A stretch of DNA of 28,426 nt, from assembly GCA_017457015.1 (NCBI GenBank), contig JAFTIG010000032.1:1-28426 (forward strand). Reading direction: 5' to 3'. Source of the DNA: Clostridia bacterium (lineage in GTDB: Bacteria > Bacillota_A > Clostridia > Christensenellales > Borkfalkiaceae). The position numbers and the translations under genes were made by a program. Below the pieces are notes generated by a model, which saw nothing but the letters and a program-made list of their open reading frames with translations, did not search any database and was not told the DNA's origin. The stretch's first letter is position 1. Each line of letters begins with the position of its first letter. Below are positions 8,272-16,353 of the stretch, one piece after another.

Positions 8272-9420
8272 TTACGCCTTTCCATAAGACGGCCAAGTTC
8301 TATACTTTTGAAACCAAGTTGTATCTTTAAGTTTAGTGTTATTGTTTGAGCACTCTACGTATACCCCGTCTTCCGCATCAGATATGACAACGATATTACC
8401 GTTGAGTATTATTATATCCCCGACATTGTCGCTCGTCCCGACCGTCGTCGCACCGTCAGGCACAGCATAATCCATTGCCGTTGACGCGTATATAGCAGAA
8501 GTATATTTACACATTCTGTTGATAAATTCTTGCGACGGGAACAATCTTTCAGGTCTAGTGTTTCTCTCAATAGAGCCTGCACAGCAGCACACCACCGACA
8601 TCTTCGGCTCTATCTCTGAAAGCAGTTCGTCGTTTGACGACGTATACGAACCGTGATGACCTGCCTTAAATAATTCTACCTGCGTAAAATCGTATTTTTC
8701 CGCAAGTTTTAATTCACCATCTTTTTCAAGGTCGCCCGTAAACAAGAACTTTCGGCTACCGTGATGGAACATTACGCAAACCGAATAATTGTTTTCGTCA
8801 TCCGATTCATTTTCGTAATAATAATTATATAAAATCTCCATCTTTACGTTGCCGTCGTCGGTAAGATTATATATTTTTTTTGCGCCGTTTTGCTCGTTAT
8901 AGCACTCTAAAGCAGTATAGTGAGTTGCGCCTGCCTTTATTTCCGCATCACGCGAAGCAAAATAATTGTTAATTACGTTGGTATCTTTATTCGTCTTAGG
9001 AAAGTCTATTATAGTTTTACAGTCGTAAAGAGTAAACAAACTGTCGTTAGAGCCGTCGCCTGCAAATGCGGCTATATGGTCTTGGTCGCCGTGCGTTACT
9101 ATAACGTATTCAAGCGTCTTGTCTTCTCCAACGTAATTTTTGATATATCCGTCTATAGCGGACGAACTATTAGTTCTGCTACCGCCGTCGATAAGTATAT
9201 CGTTATCACCCGCCTTTATGTAAATACAGTCGCCCGTATATTTATTGCCGAGCATCATAAAGTGAAAGGATATTGCACCTTTGGCTTCAATATACGGCTC
9301 TTCTTTTTTGAAAAATTTAATATAAACGTAATAGCCTGCCAAAACTATTAACAAAAAAATTATTGAAAGTATTATTGATTTAACTGAAAGTTTCTTTTTT
9401 GCGCCGCGTCTTCTTGCCAT
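8272..9420 (-). CDS. Membrane-anchored ComEC-type metallo-beta-lactamase-fold hydrolase
   Basis: A basic N-terminus (MARRRGAKKK) and one hydrophobic helix (about residues 12-36) suggest a signal anchor with the remaining ~340 residues outside the membrane. The outer domain is a metallo-beta-lactamase fold: LIDGG, the metal motif THGDQDH (H110, D112, D114, H115), FTGDLE and KAGHHGSYTSS. This pattern is that of the ComEC/Rec2 C-terminal hydrolase, but the channel domains of ComEC are absent, so it is not the DNA-uptake pore. A phosphodiesterase or nuclease role is plausible; no substrate can be assigned. It has its own promoter, a hairpin at the predicted mRNA 5' end and an AAAGGAG site. Confidence 0.8.
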   Translation of the reverse strand: MARRRGAKKKLSVKSIILSIIFLLIVLAGYYVYIKFFKKEEPYIEAKGAISFHFMMLGNKYTGDCIYIKAGDNDILIDGGSRTNSSSAIDGYIKNYVGEDKTLEYVIVTHGDQDHIAAFAGDGSNDSLFTLYDCKTIIDFPKTNKDTNVINNYFASRDAEIKAGATHYTALECYNEQNGAKKIYNLTDDGNVKMEILYNYYYENESDDENNYSVCVMFHHGSRKFLFTGDLEKDGELKLAEKYDFTQVELFKAGHHGSYTSSNDELLSEIEPKMSVVCCCAGSIERNTRPERLFPSQEFINRMCKYTSAIYASTAMDYAVPDGATTVGTSDNVGDIIILNGNIVVISDAEDGVYVECSNNNTKLKDTTWFQKYRTWPSYGKA

Positions 9421-9446
9421 ATATTTATTCTCCTTTTATTAGTCAA

Positions 9447-9475
9447 ATGGCGCGCCGTGTTTTGCGGCGTGCCAT
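9447..9475 (-). other. Hairpin at the predicted 5' end of the metallo-hydrolase mRNA
   Basis: Near-perfect 11-bp arms (9447-9457 and 9465-9475, one mismatched position) with a 7-base loop. It begins about two bases after the transcription start predicted from the promoter at 9484-9513. It could stabilise the message or act as a weak terminator for ddh, although the following sequence (TTTGACTAAT) is a poor T tract. Confidence 0.5.
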
Positions 9476-9483
9476 CTAAGTTT

Positions 9484-9513
9484 ATTATAACATATTGAAT
9501 AAATAAAAATCAA
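9484..9513 (-). promoter_or_regulatory. Extended -10 sigma-A promoter of the metallo-hydrolase gene
   Basis: Minus-strand TTGATT (9508-9513) and TATAAT (9484-9489), 18-base spacer, with TGT directly before the -10 (extended -10). It begins five bases after the ddh stop codon. The predicted start is near 9477. Confidence 0.7.
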
Positions 9514-9517
9514 TCTT

Positions 9518-10492
9518 TTAGAGCAAATGTGCTCTTAAATCTTCTTCTGATTCGGGCGATAAATATTTTAATGGGATATCAAACGCAGTTACGCAACCGG
9601 TAAAGCCTGCCTTTGCCATTTTTGCGACCGCTCTACCGTAAGCAGTCAATACGCTACCCGTAAACTCAGGGTTAGAATCGAGTTTTAACGAAAGTTCAAG
9701 TAGATGTGCGTTTTCACCCGTAGTGTTCCCAGAACGGAAAACGAATCCGCCGTGCGAAAGTTTTTTCTGCATATCTTTAACTTCTTCTTCACTGACGAAA
9801 TTAACGATCGTATCGTAATCGGCAAAGTAGTTGGGCATCTCTTTAATTTGCTTTTCGATAACTGCTTTATCCACACCGTCTTCCACTGCGACGAAACACT
9901 CTCTCAAATGCTTATCACGCGTTTTTAGGTCGGGATTAGAGCCACTCCTTACCGCGTTTAGAGCGTCTTCTTTGGGAATAGTGTACTGAATAGCGTTCTT
10001 TACGCCGTCAATGCGTCTTATTGCGTCACTATGTCCTTGCGAAACGCCTTTGCCCCAAAAAGTATAGTCGTTGCCGTCAGGAAGTATTGCGCCAAATAGC
10101 ATTCTCGCAATAGAAAATACACCCGGATCCCAACCGATACTGATCGCGGAAAGAGTTTTGTTTTCTTTTGCAACTATATCGAGTTTATTAAAATATTCTG
10201 GGATTTTAGCGTGAGTATCAAACGAGTCTACCGTGTTAAAATCTTTCAAGATATCAGCAGTGGTGTTAGGCAAATCGGTTGCGCTACCACCGCAAAGAAG
10301 TAAAACGTCGACCTTACCTTTAAAATTTTTAAGTTCGCTCATAGAATAAACGGGAAAATCCGCCGCGGGTTTTAATGAAGACGGATCGCGACGGGTAAAA
10401 ATTCCCACGCACTCCATATCTTTTGCTTTATCTACCGCAAGGGTTACGCCCCTACCGAGATTGCCGTATCCTACTATACCTACTTTAATCAT
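9518..10492 (-). CDS. ddh: meso-Diaminopimelate D-dehydrogenase
   Basis: NADPH-dependent enzyme converting tetrahydrodipicolinate, ammonia and NADPH to meso-diaminopimelate in one step, bypassing the succinylase, acetylase or aminotransferase routes to lysine and peptidoglycan. The N-terminal Rossmann loop GIVGYGNLGRG (residues 5-15) leads into IFTRRDPSSL. Other family segments are LLLCGGSATDLP, SIGWDPGVFS and FWGKGVSQGHSDAIRRI. The 324-residue length is typical. It has a promoter at 10522-10551 and diverges from spoIIE. Diaminopimelate is a component of peptidoglycan, including spore cortex, and its precursor feeds dipicolinate, but the neighbourhood may be chance. Confidence 0.94.
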   Translation of the reverse strand: MIKVGIVGYGNLGRGVTLAVDKAKDMECVGIFTRRDPSSLKPAADFPVYSMSELKNFKGKVDVLLLCGGSATDLPNTTADILKDFNTVDSFDTHAKIPEYFNKLDIVAKENKTLSAISIGWDPGVFSIARMLFGAILPDGNDYTFWGKGVSQGHSDAIRRIDGVKNAIQYTIPKEDALNAVRSGSNPDLKTRDKHLRECFVAVEDGVDKAVIEKQIKEMPNYFADYDTIVNFVSEEEVKDMQKKLSHGGFVFRSGNTTGENAHLLELSLKLDSNPEFTGSVLTAYGRAVAKMAKAGFTGCVTAFDIPLKYLSPESEEDLRAHLL

Positions 10493-10521
10493 ATAAACGT
10501 ACCGCCTTTAATTTTACTTAT

Positions 10522-10551
10522 ATTTTACTATTAAACAGTTTTAATTTACAA
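10522..10551 (-). promoter_or_regulatory. Probable sigma-A promoter of ddh
   Basis: Minus-strand TTGTAA (10546-10551) and TAAAAT (10522-10527), 18-base spacer. The predicted start is near 10515, giving a leader of about 23 bases that includes an AAAGGCGG sequence. Confidence 0.5.
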
Positions 10552-10664
10552 CCTTTTTAGCAAAAGTATTTTTTATATACGTTATTAAAATTGTTTAAGT
10601 CTTTTTTCACGGTTATTCCCGTAAATATCACAAATTATGAAACTATATTTATTATATAATGATT

Positions 10665-10670
10665 TGCGCA
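10665..10670 (+). promoter_or_regulatory. -10 box upstream of spoIIE
   Basis: A perfect TATAAT lies 26 bases before the TTG start. No good -35 stands at 17 bases, which would suit a promoter that needs an activator, as the Spo0A-dependent spoIIE promoter does in Bacillus subtilis. I see no convincing Spo0A box. The position makes an upstream ATG at 10637 unlikely, because it would precede the transcription start. Confidence 0.45.
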
Positions 10671-10696
10671 ATCAGTCAAGGACAAGGAGATTTATT

Positions 10697-12976
10697 TTGA
10701 AAAATTTAAAAAACTTTACCGACGTAAGCGTAGTATCTAAATACGCGTTACTGCTAATTTTCTTTCTTGCTTTTAACAATCTTGAAAACGATATCTATCC
10801 CTATTCTTGCGCCGTATTAGTCAGCGCTCTTTCGCTCGGGGCGTCGGTTATAAGCGCGCCGATTCTATACATATCGTCTTTCTTGATATTAGGTGAAGTA
10901 GGTCTTTTAGGACAAGCGGCGGCAAGTTCCGTTATTCTTTCTTTGATAACCGCAATATATTCAAAATGCCAAGTAAAAATTAAATACGAAACTCCGCTTT
11001 ACACGCTTATCGCGATGCTTCCCTTTATCTTTTTAGGCAACACTTACATTCAGATTTCTTTAGAAAAGCGAATTTTTACTGCGATATTGACGATTATATT
11101 GACGCTAATTACTACGATTTCCGCTCGTGCGGTAAAAGAAAAAGGATTAAAGTTTAAGTTGGGGTTTGAAGAAATTGCCGCAGTTACCGTAGGGGTTGCG
11201 TGCTTTGGGCTAGGAATTTCTCATTTAACTAGCCCACTCCTTTTTAAAGGACTTTCCGTACTCGTTATCCTTATTGCCTGTTACGTTTATAAAACGGGTA
11301 TTGCAACAGTAATATCTTGTATACTTGGTATAGGATTATCACTTTATTACAGGAACGTTAACTACGTTGCAATTTTTTTAGTTTGGAGTGTTTTTGCGCA
11401 AAGTTTTACCGAACTTTCACGCTTTGTTGCTGCAATTAGCGTTATGGTATGCGACTATGCTATGCAATTAATTTTTAACGTATATAACGGATATTTATTG
11501 AGCGACTTTTTATCAGTGCTTTGCCCAGTTGCCGTTTATTGCTTAATACCTACAAAATTTTTAAAAAGGCTAAAAGAAAGGTTATATTCTTTCAGAGAAA
11601 AACAGTTGGTTAGACAAACTATAAATAGAAACAGACTGGTCTTGTCAGGAAAACTTTACGACCTTTCCGGCGTTTTTGCCGAAATGGCAAATGCTTTCAA
11701 TCTTTTTAAGCACAACCAAATAACTGAAGACAAAGCAAAAGAGATAATGGAAAAGCAAATAGTTTGTACGGTTTGCAAAGATTGCGAAAACGCCATAAAA
11801 TGCAGACGTGCGGAAAAGTACGTTAGCGACGGTATTATTAAGATGATTGATATAGGTTTTGCCAAAGGCAAGTTGACGCTTATCGATATGCCGAAAGAAC
11901 TAACGTCACATTGCGTGCGCCCTAACAATATCTTATACGGCTTAAATAAACTTCTTGCCGACTACCGTACTGGACTTATAGAACGAACTAACCTTGATAA
12001 CGGAAGAACGTTAATCGCAGAAGAAGCGCTAGGTGTCGCAGAGATTTTGCGCACACTTGCGTTAGAATCCAGCACGACTTTAAAATATCATAGCCGACTT
12101 GAACGCGCTCTTTCCGACGGTTTATTTAAAAGCGGTTTTTCTATAACGGAACTGCTTGTATTCGGCGATGAAGATAATCTTTCAGTGAGTTTAATAACGG
12201 TAATGAAAGAGTTTTCAGAATTAAAACTCGCAAGCGTTATTTCTGGGGTTCTAGGCATGGATATGGAAGTATACGAAAAGACGCTTATAACCGAAGAGAA
12301 GTGTTATTTATCGTTTAGAAAAGCAACTGAATACGACGCTGTATTCGGGATAGCAAAAAGAACGAAAGACGGATCGCAAAAAAGCGGTGACACGCACTCC
12401 GTCACAAGGCTTACGGGCAATAAATTTTTAGTTGCCCTATCCGACGGTATGGGTAGCGGTGAAAGTGCGGAAAATATTTCTTCCGCGTCGCTATCATTAA
12501 TCGAGAGTTTTTATAAAGCGGGTATGCCCGATAAACTTATATTAAACACCGTCAATAAACTTTTATCAATCAATACCGAAGACAGTTTTACCGCGCTTGA
12601 TATTTCGGTTATAGACTTAAATTCTTGCTCTGCCGATTTTATAAAGTACGGTTCTCCGTACGGCTTTATTCTAAACGATAACGGAATAAAAATCGTAGAA
12701 GGTAACTCTCTCCCTTTAGGCATTTTAGACGAACTTAAACCGTCGGTTGCAACGACTGAACTTGAAGGCGGTGATATGATACTTTTGCTCACTGACGGAA
12801 TTTCGGACGCTTTTGGAAGTTCGGGTGAAATTATAGATTATTTACGCACCGTTCCCGCAAAAAATCCACAAACGCTTGCCGATGGAATTTTAGAATATGC
12901 CCTTAAACTGAACGGTGGTGAAAAGAAAGACGATATGACCGCCCTTGCCGTAAGAGTTTTTAAACGCGCAGGATAA
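10697..12976 (+). CDS. spoIIE: Stage II sporulation protein E, membrane PP2C phosphatase
   Basis: Membrane serine phosphatase that dephosphorylates the anti-sigma-factor antagonist SpoIIAA, thereby activating sigma-F in the forespore. About 10 hydrophobic helices fill the first ~290 residues. A linker follows with a four-Cys cluster (C357, C360, C363, C369), then a PP2C domain. Its metal-site motifs are SDGMGSG (D583), TDGISDA (D700) and KDDMT (D745/D746). The preferred start is TTG at 10697 (759 residues), seven bases after AAGGAG and downstream of the TATAAT box; an in-frame ATG at 10637 lacks a ribosome site. It is the only plus-strand gene in the window and ends at a strong bidirectional terminator. 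Confidence 0.93.
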   Translation: MKNLKNFTDVSVVSKYALLLIFFLAFNNLENDIYPYSCAVLVSALSLGASVISAPILYISSFLILGEVGLLGQAAASSVILSLITAIYSKCQVKIKYETPLYTLIAMLPFIFLGNTYIQISLEKRIFTAILTIILTLITTISARAVKEKGLKFKLGFEEIAAVTVGVACFGLGISHLTSPLLFKGLSVLVILIACYVYKTGIATVISCILGIGLSLYYRNVNYVAIFLVWSVFAQSFTELSRFVAAISVMVCDYAMQLIFNVYNGYLLSDFLSVLCPVAVYCLIPTKFLKRLKERLYSFREKQLVRQTINRNRLVLSGKLYDLSGVFAEMANAFNLFKHNQITEDKAKEIMEKQIVCTVCKDCENAIKCRRAEKYVSDGIIKMIDIGFAKGKLTLIDMPKELTSHCVRPNNILYGLNKLLADYRTGLIERTNLDNGRTLIAEEALGVAEILRTLALESSTTLKYHSRLERALSDGLFKSGFSITELLVFGDEDNLSVSLITVMKEFSELKLASVISGVLGMDMEVYEKTLITEEKCYLSFRKATEYDAVFGIAKRTKDGSQKSGDTHSVTRLTGNKFLVALSDGMGSGESAENISSASLSLIESFYKAGMPDKLILNTVNKLLSINTEDSFTALDISVIDLNSCSADFIKYGSPYGFILNDNGIKIVEGNSLPLGILDELKPSVATTELEGGDMILLLTDGISDAFGSSGEIIDYLRTVPAKNPQTLADGILEYALKLNGGEKKDDMTALAVRVFKRAG

Positions 12977-12990
12977 AATCCTTTATAATC

Positions 12991-13024
12991 AAAAATCGAC
13001 GTCGTTTTTTTGACGTCGATTTTT
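12991..13024. terminator. Bidirectional terminator between spoIIE and the GH38/FN3 gene
   Basis: Perfect 13-bp arms AAAAATCGACGTC (12991-13003) and GACGTCGATTTTT (13012-13024) with an 8-base loop. T runs follow on the plus strand (seven T) and on the minus strand (five T). It separates the two convergent transcription units. Confidence 0.9.
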
Positions 13025-13360
13025 TTATTCAATATGCTCTTTCGTCTTTGCAAGAAATTCCTTTGAAAAATCCCCTTTTACCCCGTTCTTATTTACCGCA
13101 CGAACTTTATAATAGTATCGTGTATTTATTTTTAAGCCTACGTCTACGTGCCTTGCAATTACAAACGGTTCGGGATAAACGTTACAAACAAAAGTCTTTT
13201 TATTTGCCTTAAAATTTTCTTTTTCACTTCTATACAACTCGTAGTGAGATAAATTTTTTTCGCGATTTACGCCCCAGATTAAATAAATTTGTCCATCGTT
13301 TTCGCCGTTGGTGGCTTTTGGCTCGTCTATTAAACATGTATAATGGCTACCTATCGGCAA
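13025..13360 (-). CDS. Fibronectin type III domain, probably the detached C-terminus of the GH38 gene
   Basis: The frame encodes a ~100-residue FN3-like beta-sandwich: IYLIWGVNREKNLSHYELYR, then INTRYYYKVRAVNKNGVKG. Such domains end many secreted or multidomain glycoside hydrolases. The only start is a TTG at 13358-13360 without a ribosome site. The frame remains open further upstream into the end of the GH38 gene (sense KDGLDKNKPLPIGS), in the -1 frame relative to it. Adding one A to the A5 tract near 13385 would fuse the two proteins in frame. I infer a split gene through mutation, sequencing error or frameshifting, rather than an independent gene. Confidence 0.6.
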   Translation of the reverse strand: MPIGSHYTCLIDEPKATNGENDGQIYLIWGVNREKNLSHYELYRSEKENFKANKKTFVCNVYPEPFVIARHVDVGLKINTRYYYKVRAVNKNGVKGDFSKEFLAKTKEHIE

Positions 13361-13374
13361 GGGTTTATTTTTAT

Positions 13375-16185
13375 CTAAACCATCTTTTTAATCTTTTCAA
13401 ATCGGGTTTTATACCCCTTTATTCTAAAAGAATAAAATCCTTTTCTACTATTACCGCTATAATGGTTTTCATCCACGGTAACTCTCTCGACGCCGTCAGG
13501 CAAATCTAAATCTCTTTTTTCCTGCCCGTAAAATCTTGCAATGAGTCCGTCGCCGTCGTCTGCGGGTTTAAGAGTAATAAATCTTGATAGACTATCAAAG
13601 TTGAAAAAAGAATACTCTGTTTCTGGTAAAATACCTTTTTGTGCGTTTATATTTGCGACGTCAATTTCCGTATTGAATTTTTCCGCCTGCCATTTTATAT
13701 CGGCACTTTCATAATCTCCACTATACGACGTTACGGCGTAACTGAAATTAAAGTTTAGATCATCTCCACCGGAAACGTGCATTTGTAACCAGTCGTTTAT
13801 GACGTAGCAAAACATTTGCGAGCCGAGCCCTGCATTGCCGAAATCCGATTTATCTTTATGGATATGGTCAAATTCCACGAGTTGAGTTTCTTTAGAAATT
13901 AGAGCAACGCCGTACTCGTTATTTTCCGCAATACACCAGTCGTGCATTGCCATATAAACGTCCGTTCCGTGCCCCGTTACGTCTTTAGCGTACTCCATTA
14001 CCGCGCCATTTATATGGCATAATCTTTTAGCGTTATTAACCGCAAAAGGAAATGCGATATAAACGTACCTATCATAAGCCTTTTTGGTAATAAAATTATA
14101 CATATCACGAGCGTGGTATACGTTGTTTTTGATATAAATTTTCTTTTCTAAATTTGAAAGAGTTATCGCCTGTTCTATCTCTGCGCCCAGTGCGTCAATT
14201 GCAGTTTTTATTATTACGGTAACGCCGTCACAGTCGTTTATTATTTCACATTTTGCACCGCCGTTTTGCGTCGTAAACCTCTGGTGGTTGTCTTTTGTAT
14301 AAATAAATTCGTTAAACTTATATTCGTTATTTACGTCTAAAATCTCTTTTTTGAGTTCTTTATCGTATATAGATTTAATAGAACCGTTATTTGAAAATAT
14401 AATTTTATAAAAACAGTTTTCTATAATCGGAGCAGTGCAAACACTCTCTCTTATATATTCGTTTTTATTAAAACTTTCTTTATCTATTACTTTATAACCG
14501 AATTTAGGCAAACTTACTATCTTATATTTTTGTCCGCCGTCTGTTTTTATGCACTCTTTTCGTTCTCTACCCGTAGGGTTAAACGCAACGAGCGAGTCTT
14601 TGACGCAATTAATTTTACTTGTTATACAACTTAACGCACGCTCTTTTGCGCTCTTTGCAAAGTCGTACGATTTTTCTATCCAGTCTCTATGCTGTAACCA
14701 CGTTTCGTGCACCTTTCTACCGCGGTAAATGCTCACGCCGTAAGAGTGTTCGTCGTTATATAAAAGATGATTATACGCCCTATCGAAACCTGTTTTAGGG
14801 TATAAATATTTTTTATCCAAAGTTGATGCGACGGTACAATATTTTTCCGCAGTCGGTAAAAGTCTATCCACTTGATATTTTTTTGTAGAAACGTCAGCGA
14901 CCGACGGATGCAACTGATACCACGCACCAGTTATATCACCTTTAACTACGGGAATTTTATCATAGAACTTTTCTCTCAAAATATTAAAAGGTATATCGGG
15001 ATTACCTATTATACTAAAATGCGGATATTTCCACTTTGAATTCCACTCTTTGATTTTGTTACGCATCCACAAATTAGGCTCTTGGTCGTCTGAATAACAA
15101 GGTAATAAATAAACGTTAAACTCGTATTTTTCTTCCATTAAGCGTAGAGTTTTTGCAGTCTTTATTTCTGCAAGCGGAATATAATCTTCATCACGGTTAA
15201 TAAGCGCGGGTTGGGGTTTATTAAATATCCCGAAAGGAACTCCACTGTTATCGTATTGAGTAGAACCTAAAACGAGCATCCTATTTTTGTCGTTGTCTTC
15301 TAAAAAGAACACCATCGGAAGTTCGGACTCAAACCTAAAATCTATACGCGATCCACCACCGCCGGCATTTGGATTCCACGGATACGTATCGTCTTCTAAA
15401 TTCCTTTGCCATACGCTTGACGGTATAGGATGCCAGTGATTAGGTGAAAAAATGATATTTTTTATACCTGCATCCGTAAGCGGTTGTATTATAGATAAGG
15501 GCAATCCGTTATTGTCTATCATAGACATCGTTTGACTTTTAACGCCCCATTTTTCTTCAAGTTTTCTGCGTTCGTTTGCGAAACGGCAAATTTCTTCAAG
15601 TCCGAAAGTTTGCAAAACGTTGCCCGCTACTCCGCAACAAATCCCAAGATCACCTTTCTTGACGTATTTTTCTACGATTTCACGCGCTTTCTTTTCACCT
15701 TTATCCATAGGATAATTATTCCAAAACCACGTGCCTTCCATTATATATTTATAACGCTCGTCGTCATTACCGTCACGAGTTTGTTCTGTAAGCGTTATCG
15801 CTTTATCTATAAACTTTACGCTATTTGCACGCTGGACGTATTGCGAATTGTGCAGTCCTATATCCGTATGTGAAGAAATCATAAAATATATCGTCCAGTC
15901 GCGCGGAGTTTTCCACTTTGCGATACAAGAATAAACTTCTTGACCGTTTAAATCAAAAAGTTTCCACTCCGCGTCAAAAGTCTTTTTTTGTTCAGGCAAT
16001 AATATATACGCTTTTGCTTTACCTGAAGTAAAAGCAACGTCAATTTCGCCAACTATTAATTCTTTACTATTATAAACGTTAAGATGCAAATGGCAAGTTT
16101 TTTTAGCGTGATAATCTAATTCTATCCTTTGCATATTATCGTGATTTACGAGTGAAGTTGCTGTAATTTTTAAATCATATAACAT
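13375..16185 (-). CDS. Glycoside hydrolase family 38 (alpha-mannosidase type)
   Basis: Large 936-residue protein with the GH38 fold. The zinc motif SSHTDIGLHNSQY (H106, D108) comes early. The likely nucleophile Asp224 sits in MSMIDNNGLP, and a further His lies in NDEHSYG. The C-terminal ~400 residues are predicted beta-rich, as in the family's sandwich domains. No signal peptide is visible, so the enzyme is probably cytosolic and acts on imported mannosides. Sequence similarity gives the family but not the linkage. The start ATG has no strong ribosome site. Its last codons (KIKKMV) run into the A5 tract discussed for the downstream FN3 frame. It is separated from kdgK by its own promoter. Confidence 0.85.
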   Translation of the reverse strand: MLYDLKITATSLVNHDNMQRIELDYHAKKTCHLHLNVYNSKELIVGEIDVAFTSGKAKAYILLPEQKKTFDAEWKLFDLNGQEVYSCIAKWKTPRDWTIYFMISSHTDIGLHNSQYVQRANSVKFIDKAITLTEQTRDGNDDERYKYIMEGTWFWNNYPMDKGEKKAREIVEKYVKKGDLGICCGVAGNVLQTFGLEEICRFANERRKLEEKWGVKSQTMSMIDNNGLPLSIIQPLTDAGIKNIIFSPNHWHPIPSSVWQRNLEDDTYPWNPNAGGGGSRIDFRFESELPMVFFLEDNDKNRMLVLGSTQYDNSGVPFGIFNKPQPALINRDEDYIPLAEIKTAKTLRLMEEKYEFNVYLLPCYSDDQEPNLWMRNKIKEWNSKWKYPHFSIIGNPDIPFNILREKFYDKIPVVKGDITGAWYQLHPSVADVSTKKYQVDRLLPTAEKYCTVASTLDKKYLYPKTGFDRAYNHLLYNDEHSYGVSIYRGRKVHETWLQHRDWIEKSYDFAKSAKERALSCITSKINCVKDSLVAFNPTGRERKECIKTDGGQKYKIVSLPKFGYKVIDKESFNKNEYIRESVCTAPIIENCFYKIIFSNNGSIKSIYDKELKKEILDVNNEYKFNEFIYTKDNHQRFTTQNGGAKCEIINDCDGVTVIIKTAIDALGAEIEQAITLSNLEKKIYIKNNVYHARDMYNFITKKAYDRYVYIAFPFAVNNAKRLCHINGAVMEYAKDVTGHGTDVYMAMHDWCIAENNEYGVALISKETQLVEFDHIHKDKSDFGNAGLGSQMFCYVINDWLQMHVSGGDDLNFNFSYAVTSYSGDYESADIKWQAEKFNTEIDVANINAQKGILPETEYSFFNFDSLSRFITLKPADDGDGLIARFYGQEKRDLDLPDGVERVTVDENHYSGNSRKGFYSFRIKGYKTRFEKIKKMV

Positions 16186-16238
16186 AATACACCTAACGTA
16201 ATATTAAATTAATTTAAAATAAAAACGTATTTTTTCTC

Positions 16239-16267
16239 ATTATATAATAATTTATTCGTATTGTAAA
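16239..16267 (-). promoter_or_regulatory. Sigma-A promoter of the GH38 gene
   Basis: Minus-strand TTTACA (16262-16267) and TATAAT (16239-16244) with a 17-base spacer. The predicted start is near 16232, giving a leader of about 47 bases. Confidence 0.7.
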
Positions 16268-16273
16268 TAGTAG

Positions 16274-16300
16274 TTTCAAAACACTTGGCTATTTCAAAAC
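16274..16300 (-). repeat. Paired 9-bp direct repeat upstream of the GH38 promoter
   Basis: TTTCAAAAC occurs at 16274-16282 and 16292-16300 (GTTTTGAAA on the transcribed-strand sense), 18 bases apart and just upstream of the -35 box. The position suits a regulator-binding pair. The remaining intergenic DNA to kdgK (16301-16353) is AT-rich with a T7 run on the minus strand but no convincing terminator stem. Confidence 0.4.
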
Positions 16301-16353
16301 AAATATATAATCACAAAAAAATACGTTGATAATTATGTGACAAATTAATTTTT

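Noticed and set aside
10590..10664. Spo0A box upstream of spoIIE
   Set aside because: I looked for TGNCGAA-like sequences because spoIIE is usually Spo0A-controlled; only weak matches such as TTGTTTAA occur.
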